A stretch of DNA of 23,195 nt, taken from NCBI GenBank assembly GCA_019414325.1, contig DXMG01000034.1, forward strand, positions 1 to 23,195. The letters are read 5' to 3'. The DNA is from Collinsella sp. (GTDB lineage Bacteria; Actinomycetota; Coriobacteriia; Coriobacteriales; Coriobacteriaceae). The stretch's first letter is position 1, and each line of letters begins with the position of its first letter. Shown here in pieces: positions 15,745 to 22,985 of the stretch. The translations under genes were made by a program, and so were the position numbers. The notes beneath the pieces are model-generated. The model was not told the DNA's origin. It saw only the letters and a program-made list of their open reading frames with translations, and made no database searches.

Positions 15745-16545
15745 ATGGCAGCACGTGCGGACAACGTTTCGCGTGTCGACCATGATGGAGTTACGTTGGT
15801 GGAGGGCGCGACATCCGATGTCCGCTTTGCCTTTACCGAGCGCACCGGTGGCGTTTCTGAAGATGCGTACTCCTCGCTCAACCTGGGCTCGCATGTAGGC
15901 GATGACCCCTTTGCTGTTCAAGAAAATCGTCGTCGAGCGCTCGAAGCTATGGGCGCCACTGAGTGCGAGCATAATCTGCTCGTGCCCAATCAGGTACATG
16001 GTGACCATATCGTTACGGTGACTTCGAACGGCGCCGACGATCTTGAGGCTGTTCGCGAGCAGATTGCCGAGGGCTGCGATGCCATCGTCTGTACGGCGTA
16101 TAACGTGCCCGTGCTGCTCTGCTTTGCCGACTGCGTACCCGTGGTGCTGGTGGCCCCCGGCGGATTTGCCGTGGTGCACTCCGGTTGGAAGGGCACGATT
16201 GCACGTATTTCTGCCAAGGCGTGCCAGGCGCTTTGCGATGCTGCCGGCTGCGATGCGAGCGACGTTTCCGCCTATATCGGGCCCCATATCCTGGGTGACG
16301 AGTACGAGGTTTCCCAAGAGCTCATGGATCGCTTTGCCGCCGAGTTTTCGTGCATCGATGCGGGCGCTTCTCGCATGCTCGATCTATCTGCCGCCATTCG
16401 TGAGGCGTTGGTAGATATCGGTGTGGACGCGGATAATATCGTGGATACCCAGCTTTCGACTGTGCGTCAGAACGACCGCTTTTATTCCTACCGTAACGAG
16501 GACGGCACCTGTGGGCGCCATGCCGCGATTGGCGTGATGCTATGA
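15745..16545 (+). CDS. pgeF: PgeF, peptidoglycan editing factor (YfiH, multicopper-oxidase-like fold)
   Basis: PgeF family proteins (YfiH, formerly 'laccase domain') keep peptidoglycan correct by removing muropeptide precursors carrying a wrong first residue, and some members act on purine nucleosides. The His-Cys-His metal site is visible: His85 in NQVHGDH, Cys130 in CFADCVPV and His145 in HSGWKG. IGPHILGDEYEV and the YSYRNEDGTCGRHA ending are also typical. AGGAGG seven bases before the ATG at 15745 sets the start (266 residues); a GTG at 15724 lies upstream of that site and is rejected. It normally follows ftsZ in actinobacterial clusters. Here its TGA overlaps the pstS ATG by four bases, tying it to phosphate uptake. 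Confidence 0.93.
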   Translation: MAARADNVSRVDHDGVTLVEGATSDVRFAFTERTGGVSEDAYSSLNLGSHVGDDPFAVQENRRRALEAMGATECEHNLLVPNQVHGDHIVTVTSNGADDLEAVREQIAEGCDAIVCTAYNVPVLLCFADCVPVVLVAPGGFAVVHSGWKGTIARISAKACQALCDAAGCDASDVSAYIGPHILGDEYEVSQELMDRFAAEFSCIDAGASRMLDLSAAIREALVDIGVDADNIVDTQLSTVRQNDRFYSYRNEDGTCGRHAAIGVML

Positions 16546-17378
16546 GAAAGATCGTATCGGTCCTGAGCGCCGCTGTGCTTACGCTTACGCTGTGCGCCTG
16601 TTCTTCGGGATCTTCTACCTCTTCCATTACCGTGGCCGGCTCCACGACCTGCCTTCCTATCGCCGAGATTGCGGCAGAGGGCTTTAAGGAGGAGACCGGC
16701 ATCGACGTGCTCGTTTCCGGTTTGGGCTCTTCCGCTGGCATCGAAGCCGTCAGCGCTGGCACGGCCGATATCGCCAGCTCCTCCCGTGGACTCAATGCCG
16801 ACGAACAGGATCTGGGCCTGACTCCCATCGTCATTGCCCACGACGGTATCGCGGTCATCGTGAACGACGATAACCCGGTCGATAACCTCTCGACCGAGCA
16901 GCTCCGCGATATCTATGCCGGCAAGATTACTAATTGGAAAGAGGTCGGTGGCGAGGACCTGAAGATTCAGGTCATCAACCGAGACGAGGCATCCGGCACG
17001 CGTGAAGCATTCCGCACCATCGTGATGGACGGCACCCCGTTCGATCGCCGCTCGGCCGTTCTTTCGGGCACGGGCCAGGTGCGCGACGTGGTATCTCGTT
17101 CGCACGGTGCCATTGGCTACATTTCGCTGGGCTTCGTCGATAGCCTCAACGCCAAGACCTCGGTCAAGGCCGTCTCGGTCAATCATGTTGAGGCGTCCGA
17201 GAAGACGGTCGCGAGCGGCGGCTATCCCATCTCACGCGACCTTTACTTCTTTGTGAAGGGTGCGCCTTCGCAGCAGGCGCAGGATTACATCGACTATGTG
17301 ACGTCCGAAAAGATGGACAAGCAGATTCGCGAGGCGGGCTTTATCCCCGTCACCAACGACGAGAAGGGGAGTGAGTAG
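16542..17378 (+). CDS. pstS: PstS, phosphate-binding lipoprotein
   Basis: PstS captures inorganic phosphate outside the cell and delivers it to the PstCA channel. A signal peptide with a hydrophobic core (residues 5-17) ends in LCAC, giving a lipidated Cys20. The mature protein begins with a Ser-rich linker and TVAGSTTCLPI, a phosphate-binding loop; GLGSSAGIEAV and RDEASGTREAF supply the other phosphate ligands expected in this family. At 278 residues it is of the short type. It begins at ATGA, overlapping the pgeF stop by four bases, so translation of the two is probably coupled. It is the first of a standard pstSCAB-phoU set. Confidence 0.95.
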   Translation: MRKIVSVLSAAVLTLTLCACSSGSSTSSITVAGSTTCLPIAEIAAEGFKEETGIDVLVSGLGSSAGIEAVSAGTADIASSSRGLNADEQDLGLTPIVIAHDGIAVIVNDDNPVDNLSTEQLRDIYAGKITNWKEVGGEDLKIQVINRDEASGTREAFRTIVMDGTPFDRRSAVLSGTGQVRDVVSRSHGAIGYISLGFVDSLNAKTSVKAVSVNHVEASEKTVASGGYPISRDLYFFVKGAPSQQAQDYIDYVTSEKMDKQIREAGFIPVTNDEKGSE

Positions 17379-17379
17379 C

Positions 17380-18306
17380 ATGGAAGCACAGGAAAACTCC
17401 CAGACTGAGCAGAATGGTCAGGCGCCCAAGAAGCGCGAGCTGGCGCTCGTATCGCGCAGCACCTATATCAAGGAGAAGGCGCTGCAGTGGATCTTCTTTG
17501 CCTGCGCGTTCTTGGCGGTTGTTACCGTCATCCTGATTTTTGTCTTTACCACGTACTCGGCGCTGCCCGTCTTTACCGACATCGGTCTGGCGGACTTCTT
17601 TAGCTTTACGTGGGCGCCCTCTGAGGGTCACTACGGCATCGTGTCGCTGCTTGCCGGCTCGGGTCTGGTGACCGTCGGCGCGCTCGCCATGGGTGTGCCC
17701 CTAGGCGTGGGCACGGCCGTGTATCTGGTCGAGATCGCCAGCAAGCGCGTGCGCAAGCTCATCAGCCCTGCCGTTGACCTGTTGGCCGGCATCCCTTCTA
17801 TCATCTATGGCTTCTTTGGCATGATCATCATCCGCCCGTTTATCGCACAACTGACCGGCGGTCTTGGTTTTGGCGCGCTGACGGCGTGGTTCGTGCTCGC
17901 CATTATGATCGTGCCCACCATCACGACGCTTACCATCGATGCTCTCAATTCCATTCCCATGGGCATTCGCGAGGCATCGTATGCCATGGGCGCCACCAAG
18001 TGGCAGACCATCTATAAGGTCGTGTTACCTGCCGCCAAGCTGGGTATCGTGGATGCCATCGTGCTGGGTATGGGTCGTGCCATCGGCGAGACCATGGCCG
18101 TGCTCATGGTCGTGGGTAACGCCCCGGTTATTCCCGACAGCATTGCGAGCCCCATCTCGACGCTCACGAGCCAGATTGCGCTCGACATGAGCTATTCCTC
18201 GGGTCTGCATCGCTCGGCGCTGTTCGGCATGGGCGTGGTCCTGTTTATCATTTCCGCCACGCTGGTGGGCATCGTCCGTCTGATTTCCAAGAAGAAGAGG
18301 GGGTAG
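17380..18306 (+). CDS. pstC: PstC, phosphate ABC transporter permease
   Basis: PstC is one of the two membrane subunits of the high-affinity phosphate transporter. The 308-residue protein has a hydrophilic Gln/Glu/Lys-rich N-terminus, then a first membrane helix at about 36-60 and five more hydrophobic segments. The cytoplasmic EAA-type loop that contacts PstB is seen in REASYAMGATKWQT, followed by GMGRAIGETMAVLMVVGN, a PstC hallmark. AGGGGAG (17365-17371) is eight bases before the ATG at 17380; a GTG at 17371 within the pstS end is an alternative. It starts one base after the pstS stop. Confidence 0.95.
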   Translation: MEAQENSQTEQNGQAPKKRELALVSRSTYIKEKALQWIFFACAFLAVVTVILIFVFTTYSALPVFTDIGLADFFSFTWAPSEGHYGIVSLLAGSGLVTVGALAMGVPLGVGTAVYLVEIASKRVRKLISPAVDLLAGIPSIIYGFFGMIIIRPFIAQLTGGLGFGALTAWFVLAIMIVPTITTLTIDALNSIPMGIREASYAMGATKWQTIYKVVLPAAKLGIVDAIVLGMGRAIGETMAVLMVVGNAPVIPDSIASPISTLTSQIALDMSYSSGLHRSALFGMGVVLFIISATLVGIVRLISKKKRG

Positions 18307-18309
18307 GCT

Positions 18310-19215
18310 ATGTCCGATTCCGTTGACACGACGGTCGATACGACCTCGTCGCGCGAGCGCATCAAGCGTGCCCTTTCCCACGGCAAGAAGGGCCGCATCA
18401 ACAAGGACCTGTCCAACAAGATCATGCTTGGCGTGTTCCGTGCCGCGGCATACATCACCACGCTGGTGCTGGTCGCTATCATCGCCTACGTGGTCATCAA
18501 CGGCCTGCCACACATCTCGCTCGACTTTATCTTCGGTTGGCCCCAGGGCGTCAACGCCGAGGGCGGTATTTGGCCCACGATCGTCTCGACCGTCTATGTG
18601 ACGGCGCTCGCCATGCTTATCTGCACGCCGATCGCTGTGCTGGCAGCCGTCTATCTGGCCGAGTACGCCAAGCAGGGCAAGATCGTCGAACTCATTCGCT
18701 ACGCTGCTGACGCTTTGGCCTCGGTGCCCTCCATCGTTATGGGCCTGTTTGGCTACGCCTTGTTTGTCGAGGCCATGGGCCTGGGCCTTTCGATGGTCTC
18801 TGCCGCTCTGGCGCTCGCGCTCTTGATGCTTCCCATTGTCATGCGCACCACCGAAGAGGCCATTCGCGCCGTCCCGCGCTATATCCGTTGGGGCGCGTAC
18901 GGCCTGGGCGCCACCAAGTGGCAGGTTGTCTCCAAGATTGTGCTTCCTTCTGCCTTTGGCCGTATTGCCACGGGCATCGTCCTCGCCATCGGCCGCGCCA
19001 TTGGCGAGACCGCGGTGGTGCTCTACACCATGGGCCAAGCCATCAATCTACCTATTTCGCCGCTCGATTCCGGCCGCCCCATGACGGTTCACCTGTACCT
19101 GCTTGCCAACGACGGCATCAACATGAACGCAGCCTACGGCACCGCGCTCTTGCTGATGGTGATCATTCTGGCCTTCAACCTGTTTGCGCGCTTCCTGTCG
19201 CGCAAGCGTCGCTAG
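18310..19215 (+). CDS. pstA: PstA, phosphate ABC transporter permease
   Basis: PstA is the partner permease of PstC. The 301 residues include an approximately 45-residue basic cytoplasmic N-terminus and six hydrophobic segments. The EAA-type loop is in the stretch RWGAYGLGATKWQV, followed by AIGRAIGETAVVLYTMGQA, the counterpart of the PstC signature; the similarity between the two reflects ancestral duplication. The start is three bases after the pstC stop, with a G-rich ribosome site over the pstC end. The order pstC-pstA-pstB is standard. Confidence 0.95.
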   Translation: MSDSVDTTVDTTSSRERIKRALSHGKKGRINKDLSNKIMLGVFRAAAYITTLVLVAIIAYVVINGLPHISLDFIFGWPQGVNAEGGIWPTIVSTVYVTALAMLICTPIAVLAAVYLAEYAKQGKIVELIRYAADALASVPSIVMGLFGYALFVEAMGLGLSMVSAALALALLMLPIVMRTTEEAIRAVPRYIRWGAYGLGATKWQVVSKIVLPSAFGRIATGIVLAIGRAIGETAVVLYTMGQAINLPISPLDSGRPMTVHLYLLANDGINMNAAYGTALLLMVIILAFNLFARFLSRKRR

Positions 19216-19227
19216 TTAAGGAGTCCC

Positions 19228-20031
19228 ATGTCCGTTTATCAGTCCGCTCCCACGCCGGAGCAAGCGGCCATCACGGCCAAGGATTTCAACTTTTGGTACG
19301 GTGACTTTCATGCGCTGACGGGGCTCGACCTCAACATCGCCAAAAACGCCATCACCGCCTTCATTGGCCCTTCGGGCTGCGGCAAGTCGACGTTTTTGCG
19401 CTGCATCAACCGTATGAATGACCTGATCGAGGGCACGCGCGTCGAGGGTACCATGACGCTCGACGGCAACGATATCTATGCCGAGGGCGTCGACCCGGTC
19501 GACCTCCGTCGCCGCGTGGGCATGATCTTTCAGCAGCCCAACCCGTTTCCCAAATCCATCTACGAGAATGTCGCCTTTGGCCCTCGTCTGCAGGGCGTGA
19601 CTAGCAAAAGCGACCTCGATGACATCGTGGAAGAATCGCTCAAGCGCGCCAACCTCTGGAAAGAGGTATCCAATCAGCTCAACAAGGATGGTTTGGCGCT
19701 CTCGGGCGGTCAACAGCAGCGTCTGTGCATCGCGCGTGTGCTTGCGGTGCAGCCCGATGTCCTTCTGATGGACGAGCCCTGCTCCGCCATCGACCCCACG
19801 TCCGTCTCTAAGGTCGAGGATCTGATGGCCGAGCTGGCGCCTGAGATGACGATCATCATCGTCACGCATTCAATGCAGCAGGCAGCTCGTATTAGCGACT
19901 ACACCGCATTCTTCTTGCAGGAAGTTGCCGGCGAGCCCGCCACGCTCATCGAGTATGGTCAAACCGACGCGATCTTCACCAGCCCGGTGGACTCGCGGAC
20001 GGAAGACTATATCACCGGCCGCTTTGGCTGA
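19228..20031 (+). CDS. pstB: PstB, phosphate ABC transporter ATPase
   Basis: PstB hydrolyses ATP to drive phosphate import through PstCA. All ABC motifs are present in 267 residues: Walker A GPSGCGKST (Lys53), Q-loop in MIFQQPNPFPKSIYENVAFG (a PstB-specific segment), signature LSGGQQQRL, Walker B VLLMDEP followed by CSAIDPTS, and the H-loop IVTHSMQQA. AAGGAG (19218-19223) lies four bases before the ATG. It begins 12 bases after pstA. A 92-base gap with hairpins separates it from phoU. Confidence 0.97.
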   Translation: MSVYQSAPTPEQAAITAKDFNFWYGDFHALTGLDLNIAKNAITAFIGPSGCGKSTFLRCINRMNDLIEGTRVEGTMTLDGNDIYAEGVDPVDLRRRVGMIFQQPNPFPKSIYENVAFGPRLQGVTSKSDLDDIVEESLKRANLWKEVSNQLNKDGLALSGGQQQRLCIARVLAVQPDVLLMDEPCSAIDPTSVSKVEDLMAELAPEMTIIIVTHSMQQAARISDYTAFFLQEVAGEPATLIEYGQTDAIFTSPVDSRTEDYITGRFG

Positions 20032-20103
20032 TCGGTGCGACTAGTCCCAAGCCGATCGGGCCTGGTCCGGTGCGTATTCACTGTGCGGGCGGCATGACCG
20101 CAC
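20028..20103 (+). other. Two hairpins between pstB and phoU
   Basis: CTGATCGG (20028-20035, over the pstB stop) can pair with CCGATCGG (20052-20059) with one G-U pair. Further on, GTGCGG (20083-20088) pairs with CCGCAC (20098-20103) around a nine-base loop. Neither is followed by a T-tract, so they are not typical terminators. They may protect the upstream mRNA, lower phoU expression relative to pstB, or be processing sites. phoU has its own modest ribosome site (GGAG, 20114-20117). Confidence 0.4.
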
Positions 20104-20123
20104 CCAACTGATTGGAGTGAACC

Positions 20124-20981
20124 ATGCGTAAACTGTTTTCCCGTCAGCTCATCGAGGCCCGCCACGAGATGCTGAGCATCTACGAGGCCGTCGATCTGGC
20201 CCTCCACGATGCCGTTAAGGCCTATGTAACCGACGACCGCAAGCTCGCCACCAAGACCAAGAAGCGCACGCTTTCGATTGACGCGCGCTGCGCTAACTTG
20301 GAGGCCGTGTGCTACAACCTGATCGCCACGCAGTCGCCAGTCGCCTCCGACTTCCGCTTGCTGCAGACGATTATCTACGTCGACTTTAACCTGCAGCGCA
20401 TGACCGATAAGGTCCGTCAGATCTGCCGTGCCACGCGTCATATGATCAAGGCCGACATCTCGCTGCCCAAGGAGCTTGTCGGTACGGTCGAGGCCGAGGC
20501 TGAGGCCGTCTACCAGGTGCTGGGCTCTTCGCTTTCTGCGCTCGTCACCAATGACATGTCCATCATCTGCAACCTGGCCGTCGAGGACGAGCCAGTGCAC
20601 GCCGCCTACGAGAAGTTCTTCCGCACCTTTAACCGTATGGATACGGGCGACTTTATGGACGACGACAGCAACTATGACGACCTGCGCCGCGCCATCATGG
20701 TTTCGCGCTACCTCGATCGCATCGCTTCGATTTCCATCGATGCCGCCTGCCGCCTGACCTTCCTGTTGACCGGACAGCGTATGACTGCCGGCGATATCGC
20801 CCGCACTGATGAGGATGAGCTCGAGAGCATGCGCGTGCCTTCGGGCGAGGGTGTTATCATGAGGCCCGCCGTCGACGCGCACTACGTTGCCAAGGTGCCC
20901 GCCAACGAGCTCAGCGAGGGTCTTCGCTACCTGCTCGATCATCTTGAGGATGAGGACGATGGCGAGGACGACGAGGAGTAA
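20124..20981 (+). CDS. phoU: PhoU, phosphate signalling and transport regulator
   Basis: PhoU is a peripheral, mostly helical protein with two repeated three-helix bundles that bind metal clusters. It links the Pst transporter to the Pho histidine kinase and dampens phosphate uptake. The protein begins with the family-like RQLIEARHEMLSIYEAV and has ATQSPVASDFRLLQTIIYV, matching the conserved core. It is 285 residues, longer than the common size of about 220. Part of the excess is a C-terminal segment ending in a very acidic tail (LEDEDDGEDDEE). Position after pstB is standard. No Pho two-component system is in the window, so its signalling partner lies elsewhere. Confidence 0.93.
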   Translation: MRKLFSRQLIEARHEMLSIYEAVDLALHDAVKAYVTDDRKLATKTKKRTLSIDARCANLEAVCYNLIATQSPVASDFRLLQTIIYVDFNLQRMTDKVRQICRATRHMIKADISLPKELVGTVEAEAEAVYQVLGSSLSALVTNDMSIICNLAVEDEPVHAAYEKFFRTFNRMDTGDFMDDDSNYDDLRRAIMVSRYLDRIASISIDAACRLTFLLTGQRMTAGDIARTDEDELESMRVPSGEGVIMRPAVDAHYVAKVPANELSEGLRYLLDHLEDEDDGEDDEE

Positions 20982-21018
20982 GTAACCCCGTTCGTCGAAA
21001 GATTGTAAATACCTAAGT

Positions 21019-21055
21019 GAGCGCGGCCTTGCACATGCGGGGCCGCGCTCTTGCG
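21019..21055 (+). terminator. Probable terminator after phoU
   Basis: GAGCGCGGCC (21019-21028) pairs perfectly with GGCCGCGCTC (21041-21050) around a 12-base loop. The tail is only TTGCGTT, a weak T-tract, so termination may be partial or factor-dependent. It lies 37 bases after the phoU stop and about 50 before yggS. Confidence 0.65.
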
Positions 21056-21100
21056 TTAGCATGGGACTACTTGTTTGGCTGTCAGCGGAGGCGATTGGCA

Positions 21101-21838
21101 ATGGATAACTATTTGGACTTGATGCGCGCTCGCCGCGAGCAGATTCTGGAACGTTTTTATGCGGCGCTCGATCACGCGGGCCGCCCCCACGACGACGCGC
21201 GCCTCATTGCCGTGTCCAAGACCGTTGGTGTCGATGAGACTGTTGCTGCCATCCAGGCGGGGTATCGCCATTTTGCCGAGAACCGCCCGCAGGAGCTGGT
21301 TCGCAAGCTCACGGGTCTGGCGGAGCATCCGGAGTTGCCCGAGGTGCGCTTCGATATGATCGGCAACCTGCAGACCAATAAGATCAATGCGGTGCTGGGC
21401 TCAGCCGAGCTGATTCACTCGGTGGGTTCGCTGCATCTGGCGCAGGCGATCTCGAGCCGTGCTGTCCGCAAGATTGAGGCAGGTGAGCTCGCTGGCCCCC
21501 AGCGTGTGCTCATTGAGGTCAATGTGAGTGGTGAGGAGTCGAAGGGAGGCTTTTCGCCCGATGAGATTCGCGCCGCCGCGGGTGAGCTTGCGGAACTTGA
21601 GGGAATTTGCGTGCAGGGGCTTATGACTATGGCGCCCCGGGGGAATAAGGATGTGGCACGCCGCACCTTTGCGGGGCTTCGTGAGCTGAGGGATGAGCTG
21701 GAGGCAGCGCATCCCGATTTGAACCTGCCTGAGCTTTCCTGCGGCATGAGCGAGGACTTTGAGCCTGCCCTTGAGGAAGGCTCTACGCTCGTTCGCCTGG
21801 GCAGGGTAGTATTTAGCCCGGAGTTTGCAGTAAAATAA
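21101..21838 (+). CDS. yggS: YggS/PLPBP family pyridoxal phosphate homeostasis protein
   Basis: This single-domain TIM-barrel protein resembles the N-terminal domain of alanine racemase, binds pyridoxal 5'-phosphate and keeps vitamin B6 and amino acid pools balanced; no enzyme activity is established for the family. The PLP lysine is Lys40 in IAVSKTVG. MIGNLQTNKI, LIEVNVSGEESKGG, and the phosphate loop CGMSEDFEPALEEGSTLVRLG are family signatures. The ATG at 21101 is chosen because CGGAGG (21086-21091) lies nine bases upstream; a GTG at 21017 would begin just before the terminator hairpin and is rejected. It usually sits between pgeF and sepF; here the pst operon intervenes. Confidence 0.94.
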   Translation: MDNYLDLMRARREQILERFYAALDHAGRPHDDARLIAVSKTVGVDETVAAIQAGYRHFAENRPQELVRKLTGLAEHPELPEVRFDMIGNLQTNKINAVLGSAELIHSVGSLHLAQAISSRAVRKIEAGELAGPQRVLIEVNVSGEESKGGFSPDEIRAAAGELAELEGICVQGLMTMAPRGNKDVARRTFAGLRELRDELEAAHPDLNLPELSCGMSEDFEPALEEGSTLVRLGRVVFSPEFAVK

Positions 21839-21898
21839 GGCTCTGAAGTGCGCACTGATTATCGGGGCGCCTGCACTAAACCGCGAGAGGACACAACC

Positions 21899-22621
21899 AT
21901 GGGCTTCCTTGACGAGATTAAAAATAAGATGCACCTGGGCGGCCAGCAGGGTTACGACCAGGGTTATGGCCAAGACGACGACTACGGCTACGATGACGGC
22001 TACGACGATGGCTATCAGAACAACGGCTACAGCGGTGCTTCGGGCGAGGGCTTCTACACCCAAGACGAGCCGAGCAACGGCCTGCTGGGCCAGACGCGTC
22101 GCGGTGAGGCCGAGTCGGTCGCGGTGTACACGCGCTCCGGTCAGCTGGTCGGCGATGACTCCCGCCATGCCACGACGTATAACCCGCCTTCGCGCTCGCA
22201 GGACAGTGTTGCGAGCGGTTATCGTCCTGGTGCCTATGACACGCCGTCGAGCTACGCCGAGAACACCCGCGCCCGTGCCGCCGCTGCGCCTGCGCCTGCA
22301 CCGAGCGATGCCTCGGCCTATGCGAGCAATATCATCAACGCCACACCGCAGCTGCCGGCCTATGTCCTGCGCCCCGAGAGCTATGACGACGTGGAGACCG
22401 TGGTACGCCGCGTTCGCACCAAGCAGCCTGTCGCACTGATTTTTGTGGGCGTACGCACCGAAGTCGCCAAGCGCGTCTTGGACTTTTCTTACGGCTTTGC
22501 CTGCGGTCTGGGTGCCACGGTCAAGGAGGTGGGCGACCGCGTGTTCATGGTGCTGCCCGCCGGTTGCGAGGTCAAAGATTCCGATCTCAAGAAGCTTCGT
22601 GCGGACGGCTACCTTAAGTAA
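21899..22621 (+). CDS. sepF: SepF, FtsZ membrane tether
   Basis: SepF binds the FtsZ C-terminal peptide and anchors the ring to the membrane by an N-terminal amphipathic helix, doing the job of FtsA in actinobacteria. The 240 residues begin with MGFLDEIKNKM, the expected membrane-targeting helix. A low-complexity linker follows: seven tyrosines between residues 19 and 44 in a Gly/Asp-rich repeat (DGYDDGY), then a Ser/Ala/Pro/Arg stretch. The folded domain starts at about 155 with YVLRPESYDDVETVVRRV and includes PVALIFVGV and DFSYGFACGLG. The ATG at 21899 is favoured by GAGAGG eight bases upstream; a GTG at 21848 is rejected. Confidence 0.95.
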   Translation: MGFLDEIKNKMHLGGQQGYDQGYGQDDDYGYDDGYDDGYQNNGYSGASGEGFYTQDEPSNGLLGQTRRGEAESVAVYTRSGQLVGDDSRHATTYNPPSRSQDSVASGYRPGAYDTPSSYAENTRARAAAAPAPAPSDASAYASNIINATPQLPAYVLRPESYDDVETVVRRVRTKQPVALIFVGVRTEVAKRVLDFSYGFACGLGATVKEVGDRVFMVLPAGCEVKDSDLKKLRADGYLK

Positions 22622-22642
22622 AGACAAGACGAGGAGATTCCC

Positions 22643-22924
22643 ATCAACATCTACACTATCGTCCAGCTGGTCAACACGCTGTTCAACTTCTATTCCACGC
22701 TCATTGTCGTCTACTGCTTTATGACGTGGATTCCCATGAAGCAGGGTGGTTTGCTTCAGGATATTGCCGCGGTGCTTGATAGCGTGTGCGGTCCGTGGCT
22801 CAACCTGTTCCGTCGTTTCATCCCGCCGATGGGCGGTATCGATTTTTCGCCGGTCGTTGCGATTATTGCGTTGCAGTTGGTGCAGAGGCTGGTTCTGCAG
22901 CTTCTTATAGGTATACTCGTGTAG
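22643..22924 (+). CDS. yggT: YggT family membrane protein with apparent AUC start
   Basis: YggT proteins are small two-helix membrane proteins found next to sepF; their role is unclear, with links to osmotic tolerance and division-site assembly. The reading frame is bounded upstream by the sepF stop (22619-22621) and contains no ATG, GTG or TTG before an internal ATG at 22721, which would delete the first helix. GAGGAG (22631-22636) is six bases before ATC at 22643, and reading from there gives (M)NIYTIVQLVNTLFNF, matching the conserved family start. The second half has PWLNLFRRFIPPMGGIDFSPVVA, the YggT hallmark. Length is 93 residues, normal. The AUC is either a genuine rare start or a base error. 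Confidence 0.85.
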   Translation: MNIYTIVQLVNTLFNFYSTLIVVYCFMTWIPMKQGGLLQDIAAVLDSVCGPWLNLFRRFIPPMGGIDFSPVVAIIALQLVQRLVLQLLIGILV

Positions 22925-22985
22925 AACTGTCTTAGTAACTTACGTCGGGCGTGTAGCGCCGAGGCGATGAAAAAGGAGACTTGTT
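22912..22985 (+). promoter_or_regulatory. Upstream region of divIVA, possible promoter
   Basis: A TATACT hexamer (22912-22917) at the end of yggT could be a -10 element for divIVA; TGGTTC at 22890-22895 stands 16 bases upstream but is a poor -35. A strong ribosome site (AAGGAG, 22973-22978) lies seven bases before the divIVA ATG. No terminator follows yggT, so co-transcription is equally possible. Confidence 0.3.

Noticed and set aside
17380..19215. Recent duplication of pstC and pstA from their similar GATKWQ and GRAIGET motifs
   Set aside because: These motifs are shared by all PstC/PstA pairs through ancient duplication and say nothing about a recent event here.
21847..21856. Perfect 10-base palindrome AGTGCGCACT between yggS and sepF
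   Set aside because: It is a single short palindrome with no second copy or nearby promoter; in GC-rich DNA this is within chance expectation, so it is not reported as an operator.
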